From a virus: DNA of 26,936 nt. Every line of letters starts with the position of its first letter. Position 1 is the first letter of the stretch. The stretch covers positions 1-26,936 of the IMG/VR virus record IMGVR_UViG_3300038701_003104, one strand, 5' to 3'. Made by a program: the position numbers and the translations under genes. Positions 13,582-23,175 of this stretch are shown in pieces. Under the pieces are notes generated by a model, which was given only the letters and a program-made list of their open reading frames with translations, did not search any database and was not told the origin of the DNA.

Positions 13582-13829
13582 TTATTTTTTGGGCAATTAG
13601 AATCTTTTGATCTGACTTTAGTTGACAAAGGACATTTACATATACCACAATAGTATCCTTGTATTTCTGCAAAAGAATAGTCAGGAAGAATTGCGGTATA
13701 AATCCCTTTTTTAGCCTCTGGGCATTCTGAACAAATTTTTGCTCTTTTATTTGCGATTTTATCATCAAGTGGACTTTCCTCAAATAAATACTTTTTCCAT
13801 CCTGTCAATATTTCATTCACTTTACTCAT
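13575..13829 (-). CDS. CxxCP zinc-finger-like small phage protein (84 aa)
   Basis: Cysteines occur in pairs: KICSECPEAKK (CxxC), GYYCGICKCPLSTKVRSK (CxxCxC) and NCPKNKW at the end. The spacing suggests a structural zinc site. The WKKYLFEES start and CP..KxW end are typical of a small protein that recurs in Bacteroidota phages and related elements (recognised by memory). Its ATG overlaps the tape-measure stop by eight bases. Role unknown, possibly virion assembly. Confidence 0.75.
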   Translation of the reverse strand: MSKVNEILTGWKKYLFEESPLDDKIANKRAKICSECPEAKKGIYTAILPDYSFAEIQGYYCGICKCPLSTKVRSKDSNCPKNKW

Positions 13830-16626
13830 GATTTGCTCTGGCCTCTATTTGTGATACTTCGTCGTTGACTCTTCTTATGTCTGATACTGCGACTTGACCG
13901 GGTGGTAAGCTTTTAACTCCTTCCATTACTTGAATACCAATCATTGATGCAAGCTTATCATAATCAATTTTTGAACCTTGATTGATTTCTCTGACCGCTG
14001 AAGATACTCCGGCAATACCGCCAGTATTAAAACGAACGCCACCTCCCGCCTGATTGATTGCTGAAAGTATCGGTTTGAACATTTTAGTTGACTTCGCGTT
14101 GATAACACTTTCACCTTTACTCAATTGCGCTGGTATTGAATCAGATGTTTCGGTTCCTGGTAATGATGGATCATCTAATATTCCGCCAGTAGCCAAACTG
14201 ACCCCGTTAATTTGTGCAACATTTGCCAAACCTTTTGAAATTGCGACACCTGCAGCAACAGCTCCTCTAACCGGTGATGATGGATCCGGAACCGGTAAAA
14301 ACTGAGACAAGTAAGCTTTTTGCGCTGCTAAAAAAGTATCCGCTAAAGCCAATGCAGATATTATTGCCTTGTTTTCGCCAAAAAAAGTATTTGCCAATTG
14401 AGTTAGCTGATTTATCATTTGCCTGTCGGAATCAATCCTGGCAATATTTTTTTGATCATTTATAGCTTGTTGTTTCTTAGCAAACCTTTCATTGATAGAA
14501 GTAACATCAACCCCAAGTCTTTCAGCTTCTTGAACAGCTAATTGTCTTTCTTTTTCTAATTGTAGTCTTTTTCTTTCAAACCTAGCTTCAAACTCAGTGT
14601 TTTCACGTTCAATTTCAAGCTGTTTTTCTAATTCTCGACGTTCAGCTTCAGCTTCTATATTGGCTAACCTATTCTCTTCATTTATAGCATTTATAGCTTG
14701 ATTGTATTCTTGTTGACTTATAACACCTTGTTCAAGTCTTTTAGCCTGAAATTCCCTTTCAACCTCAGCCAATCGATTATTTTTCTCAATAGCATTTTCA
14801 ACTTCTAAATCAATTAAAGCTTTTTTACGCTCTAATTCTTCTTTTGCAATTTCGATTGCGATATCACTTCCAACTTTAGCAAACTCCCTTTTTATGTTGA
14901 GTAGTTCAGTTTGATATTCAGTTTCGCTAAGCTTACCGGCTTTATATTTTTCTTCAAGAATTTCTTTTTCTCTTTCTGATACCTCTTTTGCAACATCCAA
15001 TTCTTCTTGTCTGGACTTCGCTTTATCTCCCTGTTGAGCAATAAACAAATCAAGCTCTTCATTTAGTTGATTAATTTTAATTTCAAAAGCTTCATTCTCT
15101 TTTGCGATTCTTGCATCGATATCCTTTTGCATTTGAGCTTCTGCTTGCTGTCTTATTGTGTTAAGCTTATTGGTCTGCGTAGTTTGTAATTCCAAGGCCT
15201 GTTCTTCGAATTGGTATCTTCTTGCAATTAGTTCGTTGAGTTCTTTTTCATCCTCTCTTGATGTATCATTCGCAATCTGTTTTAGTTTCAGTTGTTCAAT
15301 TTCTTTATCTAAAATAGCCTGTTGTTCTTCCAGTAATTCTTTAGATAATTCAACAGATCGCTTTGCTGCAAGCTCTCTTTCTTTTAATGTTTTAGTTTGG
15401 TCTTCAGCAATTTTATTTTGCTCTTTAATCTCAGCTCTTATTCTTGCTTCATTAATTATTAAAGCATTTTGACCCTTTTCAATTTCTTCTTGAAGTTTTT
15501 GTATTTCCTGACCTCTTTGAATTGCCTCTTTAAAGAAATTATTCGCTTTATTTCCAAGTTCCGCGACTTTGCCTGTTACATCTTCAACACCAGTTGCTGC
15601 TTGAAGTATATCATCTCCAATTCCATCAAAATCAAAATTTATCACTTTATTGATGATGTTTGCTAATGCCTGAAATCTATTAATAAGATTGTTTTTAATA
15701 AGATTTGCTAAATCTGATATCAACTTCTTAGGGTTAGAAAAAGCTTCAAATATCCCTTTGCCAAAATCCTGAACCACACCGAAAAGCTGAGCAAATATTT
15801 CTTTCATTGGTGTTAAAACCCGATTGACTTTATCAATTCCTTCCTGCGTAGATGCTAAATAAGCGACTAATGATCCAATTAAAACAACTATGGCACCGAT
15901 GCCAGTTCCAATAAGTGCCAATCTCAACAATTTCAATCCGGCAACAGTGCCATTATTGGCTTTTAAATAAAGCCTTTGAGCTGTTGTCATGTCCTCTGTT
16001 GCAGTAGTATTGGCTTTATATTCGTTTCGGATGTTGTTAAAGTCGCCTTTGACTTGATTTAATACCGGGCTAAAAGACTGAAATATGTTTGTGATTTCTG
16101 TTATTTGACCTTGAAAAAGTCCATTTTCCTGAATAGCCTCATTGATCGCATCTTTATAGCCCCCTATTCCGATTTTTTGCTGTTCTAATTCTGAAACATT
16201 TTCTTTAATGAAAGCATTGTTCTTATCAATTTGTTTGTTGATGATGTCTCGATTTTTACGACCTTCCTCAGTTGCAAGATTTAATTCATTTCGAATTGCT
16301 AATAAGTCTTTATTAGCGTCTCTTGCTGAGTTAATTGATGTAACTTCTTTTTCTAATGTTAGGTTTAAGCGATCTTGAGTTGATAAAAACCTTTCATTTC
16401 CTTCATATAATGACGATAAGGCCTTTTGGTTTTTTCTATATTCAGAAGAAAGGCTTTTGATTCCTGCATCAAGTTTGGCTAACTCTTTTGAGTTGTCACC
16501 ATCTTGTTTTCTCAACTCTTTTCTTTTGTCTCTAAGCTTATCGAGTTCTTTTCTCAGCTCAGCCGACTTTCTAAGTATTTCATCAGTTGAGATATCAAGT
16601 TCTAATATTTTTCTGGCTTCGCTCAT
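13822..16626 (-). CDS. phage tail tape measure protein (934 aa)
   Basis: The first 200 residues are heptad-rich coiled coil. A membrane-like Gly-rich helix lies at about 230-260 (LLRLALIGTGIGAIVVLIGS). Then comes a very long Glu/Lys/Gln-rich coiled coil (about 370-730) and a C-terminal domain with the tape-measure signature region ATGGILDDPSLPG...DSIPAQLSKGESVINA (about 815-850). The protein sets tail length and is probably ejected with DNA; a 934-residue protein implies a long, flexible siphovirus tail. It lies downstream of the tail-tip gene, whereas most siphoviruses encode it upstream. Confidence 0.9.
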   Translation of the reverse strand: MSEARKILELDISTDEILRKSAELRKELDKLRDKRKELRKQDGDNSKELAKLDAGIKSLSSEYRKNQKALSSLYEGNERFLSTQDRLNLTLEKEVTSINSARDANKDLLAIRNELNLATEEGRKNRDIINKQIDKNNAFIKENVSELEQQKIGIGGYKDAINEAIQENGLFQGQITEITNIFQSFSPVLNQVKGDFNNIRNEYKANTTATEDMTTAQRLYLKANNGTVAGLKLLRLALIGTGIGAIVVLIGSLVAYLASTQEGIDKVNRVLTPMKEIFAQLFGVVQDFGKGIFEAFSNPKKLISDLANLIKNNLINRFQALANIINKVINFDFDGIGDDILQAATGVEDVTGKVAELGNKANNFFKEAIQRGQEIQKLQEEIEKGQNALIINEARIRAEIKEQNKIAEDQTKTLKERELAAKRSVELSKELLEEQQAILDKEIEQLKLKQIANDTSREDEKELNELIARRYQFEEQALELQTTQTNKLNTIRQQAEAQMQKDIDARIAKENEAFEIKINQLNEELDLFIAQQGDKAKSRQEELDVAKEVSEREKEILEEKYKAGKLSETEYQTELLNIKREFAKVGSDIAIEIAKEELERKKALIDLEVENAIEKNNRLAEVEREFQAKRLEQGVISQQEYNQAINAINEENRLANIEAEAERRELEKQLEIERENTEFEARFERKRLQLEKERQLAVQEAERLGVDVTSINERFAKKQQAINDQKNIARIDSDRQMINQLTQLANTFFGENKAIISALALADTFLAAQKAYLSQFLPVPDPSSPVRGAVAAGVAISKGLANVAQINGVSLATGGILDDPSLPGTETSDSIPAQLSKGESVINAKSTKMFKPILSAINQAGGGVRFNTGGIAGVSSAVREINQGSKIDYDKLASMIGIQVMEGVKSLPPGQVAVSDIRRVNDEVSQIEARANHE

Positions 16627-16636
16627 AACATATTTT

Positions 16637-16927
16637 TTATCCGAATTTATGTACAGGATTTTGTGGAGTTATTTCATTTTGAAAGTTTATCGGTTCTCTT
16701 GTCATTACATCGACATGATAACCCTCAATGTAAGTAGCTTCTGATATTATATTCTCATTTTCGTCATAAACAGCCGGCTGATCTATTATTTCGCCTATAA
16801 ATACAACAGCAAGTGTATTTTTTTTATAATAAAATCCTTCAAGGCTTGAATTTTTTATAACTCCTTTTTGAACTAAATCATTGATCGCCTCTTGTTTGTC
16901 AGTATATTTTAGCTTGTATTCATTCAT
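16637..16927 (-). CDS. small tail-associated protein (96 aa)
   Basis: Recognisable pattern but no named family: an N-terminal helix (DKQEAINDLVQKGVI), strands with LAVVFIGEIIDQPAVYDENE, then TYIEGYHVDVM and a polar end. Similar short proteins often sit next to tail-fibre genes in phages. It lies two bases after the giant tail gene and ten bases before the tape measure gene. It may be a fibre chaperone or a small tail component. Confidence 0.65.
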   Translation of the reverse strand: MNEYKLKYTDKQEAINDLVQKGVIKNSSLEGFYYKKNTLAVVFIGEIIDQPAVYDENENIISEATYIEGYHVDVMTREPINFQNEITPQNPVHKFG

Positions 16928-16928
16928 T

Positions 16929-19900
16929 TTATAAAGTTGTGAATTCTAATGTGTTTGAAAATCTGGTTATGTTGAAATACTCATCTGCTAGTATGATATT
17001 CATCTCATAGTTTTGTGATGAATTAAGTCCAGATACGATGTTTGTGAAATCCTGTATTTTAACCCATTCCTTTAAGAAGCCGTCCATAAATATCATAATC
17101 CAACCTTGGGTTAATTCTGTACTAAAACTCACTTCAATGCTATTTGCGTTTATTGTAACAGCCGATAAGTCTTCGACATCTTCTGGATATTGATTTTGTA
17201 ATGGATCTGATAGGTCTTTATAGACCACTGATCCGCCGTTATCAACAACATATTGAAGATCTCCTTCAGGTTGACCACTGTTAGATGTTTCATGAAATTT
17301 GTTAGCGACTATTTGCGCACCAATAGTATTTCTTCTGAAGCAATTACTGTAAGTAAAATCCCCACTGCCATCGGGTCCTAAATATGGTAACTCTGTAAAA
17401 CTTACTAATAGCCTAAGAACATGATCAGCTGCACTTGCAAAATTTTGGTCGAATGTTCCTACTTGTGCGTTTGGTGTGTATATGAATCTCGCTTCTGATG
17501 TGTATTGATTATAACACCTTACAAGACTTATCTTTCCGTGTAAGTCAAAAATATAGGTAACATTAGCATCACTAAAATTGCTTTCAAAATTGTAATTGGT
17601 TAAAGCAAAAAAACGAATATTACCATTTACAACTTCGTAATTTTCAAAATCGTTTATTGTTATACCTAAATTCCCACTAAGACTCAATAAGTAATCAACA
17701 AATTCTTGAAGGTTGGTTAAGCTATTACCTAAACCACCGATCCATGTATTATATTTTTTTTGCAGAATATAAGTGTCATCAATAGTAATCTGACCACTAA
17801 CATGAGTTTCAATTTCTTCTTGGCTAAGCAAATGCTTTTTAAAAATCATATTCTTGATTTCTGTTCTATTTTCATCACTTCGGACAGAAAGAACTTTAAA
17901 CCCTGATAGGTTTTGATATTCGAGAGTTTGTAGATTAGAATTAGAATCTTTGTAATGTAGTTCAATGATATTTCTTTTAATCAGTAAAACGATTTGACCA
18001 CTGCCATTAGCTGGAATTTCTACATTGGTCATATTGTCTGAAAGAACTAAAACGCTTTCATACTGTTGCATTGTAATAATGACTGAAAACTCTCCTTCAA
18101 TTTCTGAAATTAAATTCTTTTTTAGTACGTCTTGATTTCTGGTTACGATTGAGCCAGAGGTTGGGATGTAGCTTGTTGATTTTGAACCATATTCAACTTG
18201 CAAGGATGAAGCGTAAATAGTCTTAGTGTTTAAATCACCTGATCTGATTTGAGGAAAAAAAATATTATTATCATTAGGCAGAACACCTGAAAATTCAAAC
18301 TTATTCCATTCTTTTTTTGCTGAAAACAATTCAGAAATAATAGAACCTGACCCAGAAGTTATTGCTAAAATAAAAGTTTCTCCACCATTTTTACCTTTAA
18401 CCCAACATGAAATAGTTACAAGAGAATTTGAATCAATAGGGGTCGCTTTATCAATTCTTGAAAAACTGCTATTAGAAAATATAATCTCAGCAGCATCAAG
18501 CAGACCCCATGGTGAAGTATTTGAAAGTGTATTTAATATAGCCGAATTTTTAGCAGACCATCCATTTTCAAAACTTTTTGAATAAGTAATCAAATTTATC
18601 CTCTGTGGTTCTAAAAGCAAATGAGAACATTCATTCTTTCTGTAGTTGATTCTTGGTGTATCAGCCGCTAAGTCTTGAATTAATAAATCTGAATTTACTC
18701 GCGTTCCTGTGGTAGCGCGTGAAACATCAAACTCAATTAAACCGGTGCCTACATTTACACCGTAAATAATAGTACTGTCAAAAATCTGAGAAAATAGAAT
18801 GATATCGTTATCTATCCAATAGCCTTTTTTGGCAAAACTTATCAAATCCCCTTTAAAGCAATTAAAATTATCTATTGTTGCACTTTTATCTATCACATAA
18901 CCCTGAACCACAGAAATCATTCTTTGAACTACAACACCGTTCCATGTGCCATCTATATCTCTGATTTCTAATAAATGAAATATCGTAGGTTTGCCCTCAA
19001 CAAAATTTGATACTTTATCTATTAAAAAATATGCAGATAGCTGTTTGATATAAATCAATCTTGAGAAATCAAGGTTTTGATAATCAATTTCATTAATAAA
19101 CAGTTCGACGATTCTAAGTTTAGATCGTCTTATAATACTCAAATATTTTTCATAATATTTTGAAAGCAATAAATTCCAGTTTGATTGCTCAAATTCTGCC
19201 TTAAAAAACTTGTTATTATTACCTGTATTTGTAAGCTCTAAACTTCCTATGTTTATGTTTTCAGTAATTTCTTTACTTTTACAGAAATAAAACCTTTTGT
19301 TCAGACCTCTGTAATCAACAGATCCATTATCTTGAACTTGTTTTTGCCAAAGCTTTAAAACATTAAATTGTCCGTAATTTAAAATTTCACTTAAAAAAGC
19401 TTCTGCTGAATAAGTTTTAGATCTAAATGCTGTTTTCTCTTCTTCTAAATTTTCATTGTTGACAAATAAACTTGAATCATTATGATTGTCACCAGAAGTA
19501 TTATATTGATAAGAAAAAATATTATCCTTTGCGTAGTTTTGGTAAACAAATAATGTGTCTAATAATTGGACAAATTTTGACGAAAAATCAATTGAATTTG
19601 TAAAATCTAAAATTTCAGATATAGTTTTAAAAGTAATATTTTTGCCAACACGACTCATGAATGGTGTTAAAGCAAATCTCATCATTATTTCTTTTATGAA
19701 ATCTGTGATTTTGAAATCAATAAAAGCTTCTGAGAATCCAACTGTAAAAGCTGATACTTTTTCAACAGTAGTTTGAAAAACATGATTAACATTATTTTGA
19801 TCAAAAAATGATAAATACTCGCTATCAGTATCTGTTAATATTTCACCATTTGAATCATAAGGATTAGTTAGAACAAATAAAGCAATCGTATCAAATAAAG

Positions 19901-20936
19901 CATTATTTGTAAAAATTACAGAATTATTATTGGCATCAACTGTGTCGATTTCTCCTTCTTCTAAATTTTGAGTTAATGTGTTGTATTTTCTCCATAAAAT
20001 TCTTGTAAATGGTCCAGAAACAACATTATTACTTTGCCTATCCTTTAGGTAGACTTTGCCAGTTATAGTAACTCTTAATGTTCCTGACATTTGGTCTATT
20101 TGAGGTGTAGAAAAATTTTGGTCTATTCCTATGTAGTTTTGATAAGCTGGAGTTCTAGCGTCCGTAAATGGTGTGTCTGCTTCTAAATCATATTCACCGT
20201 AAACAGGCAATAATCTGATAGACCTTCTTTGAGGATTATCAAAAGGTTTAAAGTTAAAATCTGCCGTCTGTTGTGTTAACAACAAGAATTCTGCAGTTTC
20301 TTGACCGATAGGCTTCGGATAAGAAAGCCACAGATCTTTAAAATCTTCACTATCGAAAATTATTCCTTGATATGTCCATCCAAAATGATTAAATATCTGA
20401 TTCCAAATGTATTCAACCTTCGCAAAAGGCACTTGATAATCAATATTAAATAAACTTGAGTAACTATTTAAACCGTTAAAATCTGCTAAAAGATATTTAT
20501 AGTTGTATTGATTGTTCCAAGATTGTATAACATTAGTTATACTTTTAGAATGATTAATTTCGCTTAAATCAATATCATTCAATGTTTTGTTTTGAATTGC
20601 TTTCAGAAAATCAATATAACCATCATAAATGGAAATACTAATTTCATGATTAGAAACCTTATTTATATATGCCAGTCCTTTATCTGTTAAACAAAAACCA
20701 CTTGCAGAAAATATTTTTGCTCTTAATATTATGTATGGCAAATCACTTATTACTCCTGGCTGATCAAGAAGTTCAAAAAATTTATAGTTCTCAGCTGTTT
20801 TATAAATACTTATTGAAGATGTAAAATTTGATTGACGTGATGAGAGTTTGCCAATGGTATTGACTTGAAGTTGTCTTTCAAAATTTTGACTATAAACTTT
20901 GAATAAAAAATCTCCTATGTATATTCGATATTCCAT
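16929..20936 (-). CDS. giant tail-tip/fibre protein with carbohydrate-binding-like module (1335 aa)
   Basis: The N-terminal part (about 1-680) reads as a baseplate/tail-hub-like region with many beta strands. Residues about 775-925 match the phage fibre carbohydrate-binding pattern: RINLITYSKSFENGWSAKNS, then VTISCWVKGK, and finally SLQVEYGSKSTSYIPTSGSI with VTRNQDV. Residues about 930-1040 look LamG-like, and the last about 80 residues resemble a fibronectin type III domain (SAVTINANSIEVSF). The protein therefore probably joins the tail tip to host-surface glycan recognition. The ATG overlaps the stop of the upstream tail gene. Domain limits are by eye. Confidence 0.82.
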   Translation of the reverse strand: MEYRIYIGDFLFKVYSQNFERQLQVNTIGKLSSRQSNFTSSISIYKTAENYKFFELLDQPGVISDLPYIILRAKIFSASGFCLTDKGLAYINKVSNHEISISIYDGYIDFLKAIQNKTLNDIDLSEINHSKSITNVIQSWNNQYNYKYLLADFNGLNSYSSLFNIDYQVPFAKVEYIWNQIFNHFGWTYQGIIFDSEDFKDLWLSYPKPIGQETAEFLLLTQQTADFNFKPFDNPQRRSIRLLPVYGEYDLEADTPFTDARTPAYQNYIGIDQNFSTPQIDQMSGTLRVTITGKVYLKDRQSNNVVSGPFTRILWRKYNTLTQNLEEGEIDTVDANNNSVIFTNNALFDTIALFVLTNPYDSNGEILTDTDSEYLSFFDQNNVNHVFQTTVEKVSAFTVGFSEAFIDFKITDFIKEIMMRFALTPFMSRVGKNITFKTISEILDFTNSIDFSSKFVQLLDTLFVYQNYAKDNIFSYQYNTSGDNHNDSSLFVNNENLEEEKTAFRSKTYSAEAFLSEILNYGQFNVLKLWQKQVQDNGSVDYRGLNKRFYFCKSKEITENINIGSLELTNTGNNNKFFKAEFEQSNWNLLLSKYYEKYLSIIRRSKLRIVELFINEIDYQNLDFSRLIYIKQLSAYFLIDKVSNFVEGKPTIFHLLEIRDIDGTWNGVVVQRMISVVQGYVIDKSATIDNFNCFKGDLISFAKKGYWIDNDIILFSQIFDSTIIYGVNVGTGLIEFDVSRATTGTRVNSDLLIQDLAADTPRINYRKNECSHLLLEPQRINLITYSKSFENGWSAKNSAILNTLSNTSPWGLLDAAEIIFSNSSFSRIDKATPIDSNSLVTISCWVKGKNGGETFILAITSGSGSIISELFSAKKEWNKFEFSGVLPNDNNIFFPQIRSGDLNTKTIYASSLQVEYGSKSTSYIPTSGSIVTRNQDVLKKNLISEIEGEFSVIITMQQYESVLVLSDNMTNVEIPANGSGQIVLLIKRNIIELHYKDSNSNLQTLEYQNLSGFKVLSVRSDENRTEIKNMIFKKHLLSQEEIETHVSGQITIDDTYILQKKYNTWIGGLGNSLTNLQEFVDYLLSLSGNLGITINDFENYEVVNGNIRFFALTNYNFESNFSDANVTYIFDLHGKISLVRCYNQYTSEARFIYTPNAQVGTFDQNFASAADHVLRLLVSFTELPYLGPDGSGDFTYSNCFRRNTIGAQIVANKFHETSNSGQPEGDLQYVVDNGGSVVYKDLSDPLQNQYPEDVEDLSAVTINANSIEVSFSTELTQGWIMIFMDGFLKEWVKIQDFTNIVSGLNSSQNYEMNIILADEYFNITRFSNTLEFTTL

Positions 20937-22084
20937 TAGATTTTTTGAGTGTAATGTTTTGGGATTTTGAATTCAAGTTCAATATCCCATTTCTTTACAT
21001 TGAATTTTTGGTGCTGAAATTCATCTGTTATTAATTCAACTTCAATCCAGTCTTTACTTGTAGTTTGTGTATTTGGTTGACCAGTAAATAAATATATTTT
21101 AGGACTGTCTATTATGTCTGCTAATATTTTTCTATCAAGATAAGTTGTTTTTCTAGCTACAACAGTCATAATCTGGGTTGATTCTTTTCCTATTTGAAGA
21201 ATTGGTGATGAATTTTCTGAGTAATTTTCAAAATCATTGTATAAAGAACCTATATTTTTAGATTCGCTTAATCTTTGATGATTTTCAGAAAAAAGAAAAT
21301 AAGACCAGCCACCTTTTTGATTGAACCACTTGAAGTATTTTCCAAAACAATAGTTTGTTATTCTATGTACTTCTACTATTTTAGGTGGATTAACCTGACC
21401 AGTGTCAGCGTACAAACTTGTAATAGAAGAATTGATTAAATCATTACCTGTTACCGGTGTTGGTTTTAAGGCAAATCTGCCATCATCAATCGTAATTCTA
21501 TAAGCAGATTTAAGTCCGACTTGGTTTGGCTCTATCAATATAGAGTTAGTTGAATCAACATCATCTAAGGAGTTATTTATATGAAAATCATCTCTTTCTC
21601 CTATTACTGTTATTGTGAATGGTAGTCCTTTCCAGTATATGACCTGAAAAGGATGAGCTACATCATAAGTTTTAATATCATTTTCAAATAAGAATAAGTT
21701 TTTAACTCCTTTAAAGGCTTTTAAATTAATTATCCTTTCGTCTATTGAGTTGTCATCAAAAACCACTTGAAATTTAATATCCTTCTGAAAAAAGAAACTA
21801 TTGCTCTTATTAAGAATGAAAGTCTCAACATCTGTCTCATCTACAGCTAAAGAATCACCATCAATTAAGTTATCAGTGACTAAATCATTTTTGATGTGCT
21901 TTTGTAGGTCTATCCAAAAAGTATTGTTACCGGGAATAGGTTGAAGGGTAATATCATTTTCAAAATTTAAAATTTTAGCATGACTTACAGAACCGGAATT
22001 GGTTGAGTTAAATCTTACAATTAAATTTTGAAAGCAAGAATACACTTTACTCTCATCGAAATCATTTAAAATATTTACAGCCAT
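20936..22084 (-). CDS. tail protein, probable distal-tail component (382 aa)
   Basis: A beta-rich, acidic protein with no membrane segment. Motifs such as PFQVIYWKGLPFTITVIGER and GKYFKWFNQKGGWSYFLFSE appear in the middle. The C-terminal region (KDWIEVELITDEFQHQKFNV, then KKWDIELEFKIPK) resembles the strands of distal-tail proteins. It opens the tail block with the exact palindrome one base before its ATG, and its stop overlaps the giant tail-tip gene. A distal-tail role is inferred from position and strand content. Confidence 0.7.
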   Translation of the reverse strand: MAVNILNDFDESKVYSCFQNLIVRFNSTNSGSVSHAKILNFENDITLQPIPGNNTFWIDLQKHIKNDLVTDNLIDGDSLAVDETDVETFILNKSNSFFFQKDIKFQVVFDDNSIDERIINLKAFKGVKNLFLFENDIKTYDVAHPFQVIYWKGLPFTITVIGERDDFHINNSLDDVDSTNSILIEPNQVGLKSAYRITIDDGRFALKPTPVTGNDLINSSITSLYADTGQVNPPKIVEVHRITNYCFGKYFKWFNQKGGWSYFLFSENHQRLSESKNIGSLYNDFENYSENSSPILQIGKESTQIMTVVARKTTYLDRKILADIIDSPKIYLFTGQPNTQTTSKDWIEVELITDEFQHQKFNVKKWDIELEFKIPKHYTQKI

Positions 22085-22085
22085 T

Positions 22086-22102
22086 GTAATATATTATATT
22101 AC
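22086..22102. promoter_or_regulatory. late-block palindrome, copy 3 (exact)
   Basis: GTAATATATTATATTAC, the same 17-mer as copy 1 read on the other strand. It lies one base before the ATG of the 382-residue tail gene (22084), which leaves no room for an ordinary ribosome-binding site. Confidence 0.75.
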
Positions 22103-22118
22103 TTAATTAGTAAAAAAA

Positions 22119-22601
22119 TTATGCTACTTCCTGAAAAACATTTGATATCTCACTTCTAAATCTTTCTAAATACACTAAGCCTAATTCATTTATGATTTTA
22201 TCCACATCATTTGCCAGAAAATCATTAACTACCGATGACACCACTTGTCCTTTATTAAATTGGTTTGGCACTTTTATTCCTTCGTTTGCTATTCTGTGGG
22301 CAATAGCAAAGGACAAACTTTGCTTATTGTCTCTGAAAAATTGAGGAAGAGTTGATTTAACCTCAATCCATTCCTTTATTATTGGTGCAAGTTTTTTATA
22401 ATCTCCTCCTGGACCACGTCCGCGTTCCATATATTCTGAATGCTTGGCACCAAACAAAACAAATCCATGATCTGACGCTTCTCCTTCGAGCTTTTCCTCA
22501 TATTTACCAGAAGCCCGAAGCCCTAACTCATCATATTTTTTGATAAGCTTTTCTCTTAACTGTTCAAGATATTTTGTGAATATGGATCGTTCTTGGGTCA
22601 T
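22119..22601 (-). CDS. HK97-gp10-like neck/tail-completion protein (160 aa)
   Basis: The pattern YMERGRGPGG with upstream HGFVLFGAKHSE, and IIKEWIEVK downstream, fits the HK97 gp10/minor-tail family that joins head and tail. A second helical half (AIAHRIANEGIKVPNQFNKG) follows. It closes the connector block and is followed by palindrome copy 3. Similarity is by eye. Confidence 0.7.
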   Translation of the reverse strand: MTQERSIFTKYLEQLREKLIKKYDELGLRASGKYEEKLEGEASDHGFVLFGAKHSEYMERGRGPGGDYKKLAPIIKEWIEVKSTLPQFFRDNKQSLSFAIAHRIANEGIKVPNQFNKGQVVSSVVNDFLANDVDKIINELGLVYLERFRSEISNVFQEVA

Positions 22602-22617
22602 ATGTTATATTATTTAT

Positions 22618-22686
22618 TTATTTTTGTATCGGCTGTGGATTTAAAATGTAGTAGCTTCGGCTATGGTTTTTATATGTAGCAGCCAT
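22618..22686 (-). CDS. possible 22-residue peptide
   Basis: MAATYKNHSRSYYILNPQPI followed by QK fits neatly between two genes (six bases after one stop, 16 before the next ATG). The rest of this 91-base gap holds no other signal except a weak, degraded look-alike of the palindrome near 22603-22615. It may be only a chance frame. Confidence 0.3.
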   Translation of the reverse strand: MAATYKNHSRSYYILNPQPIQK

Positions 22687-22692
22687 TTTTTA

Positions 22693-23175
22693 TTAATAGC
22701 TTCTCCAAATTATTTCATTTTCTCTAACATAATCTCTAAGCTCTTCCATATCATTTACTCTTTTGTGAATTAGCTCAGGAACGGATTCAGGGTTATTCAA
22801 AAAGGCTGGTTTTTCGAACCAAACAGAACCAAAAGTATTTACCAAAACTTTAGTATTTTTGAATATTTTAAAAAAGATACACGAAGGGTTTCCAAAATCT
22901 CTTAAAATTCCATAAGTCTCGTTATCCAACCAATCAATATCTTTTTTAGTAGAAAGCTGACCCCAACCATCTTTCAATAGATTCCTACCTCCAATTGTCG
23001 GTCTAAAATGAATTGATAAATTATTATTTTCTTTAGTGTACTGATAATTGAATGAGTGTTTGAATCCAGATATTTGCTGCTGCATAAATTCTTCAAGCAT
23101 TGTCTTTTCTATCAAAGTCACTGCCTCTATTTCTAAAAATAGCTTTTTGTTTTTTTGTTTAAATTCTGCTTTCAT
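22693..23175 (-). CDS. connector-block hypothetical protein (160 aa)
   Basis: Mixed alpha/beta protein starting MKAEFKQKNKKLFLEIEAVT, with a central TIGGRNLLKDGWGQLSTKKD region and helical end (RVNDMEELRDYVRENEIIWR). It overlaps the gene upstream by four bases. Position between terminase and tail suggests head-tail joining, but I do not recognise the family. Confidence 0.65.
   Translation of the reverse strand: MKAEFKQKNKKLFLEIEAVTLIEKTMLEEFMQQQISGFKHSFNYQYTKENNNLSIHFRPTIGGRNLLKDGWGQLSTKKDIDWLDNETYGILRDFGNPSCIFFKIFKNTKVLVNTFGSVWFEKPAFLNNPESVPELIHKRVNDMEELRDYVRENEIIWRSY

Noticed and set aside
15158-15666. Plus-strand Ser/Phe-rich hydrophobic frames
   Set aside because: Antisense of the Glu/Lys/Gln-rich coiled coil of the tape measure protein.
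22603-22620. Sixth copy of the late palindrome
   Set aside because: TATGTTATATTATTTATTTA only partly resembles the motif and is not palindromic; it is ordinary AT-rich leader or a decayed copy.
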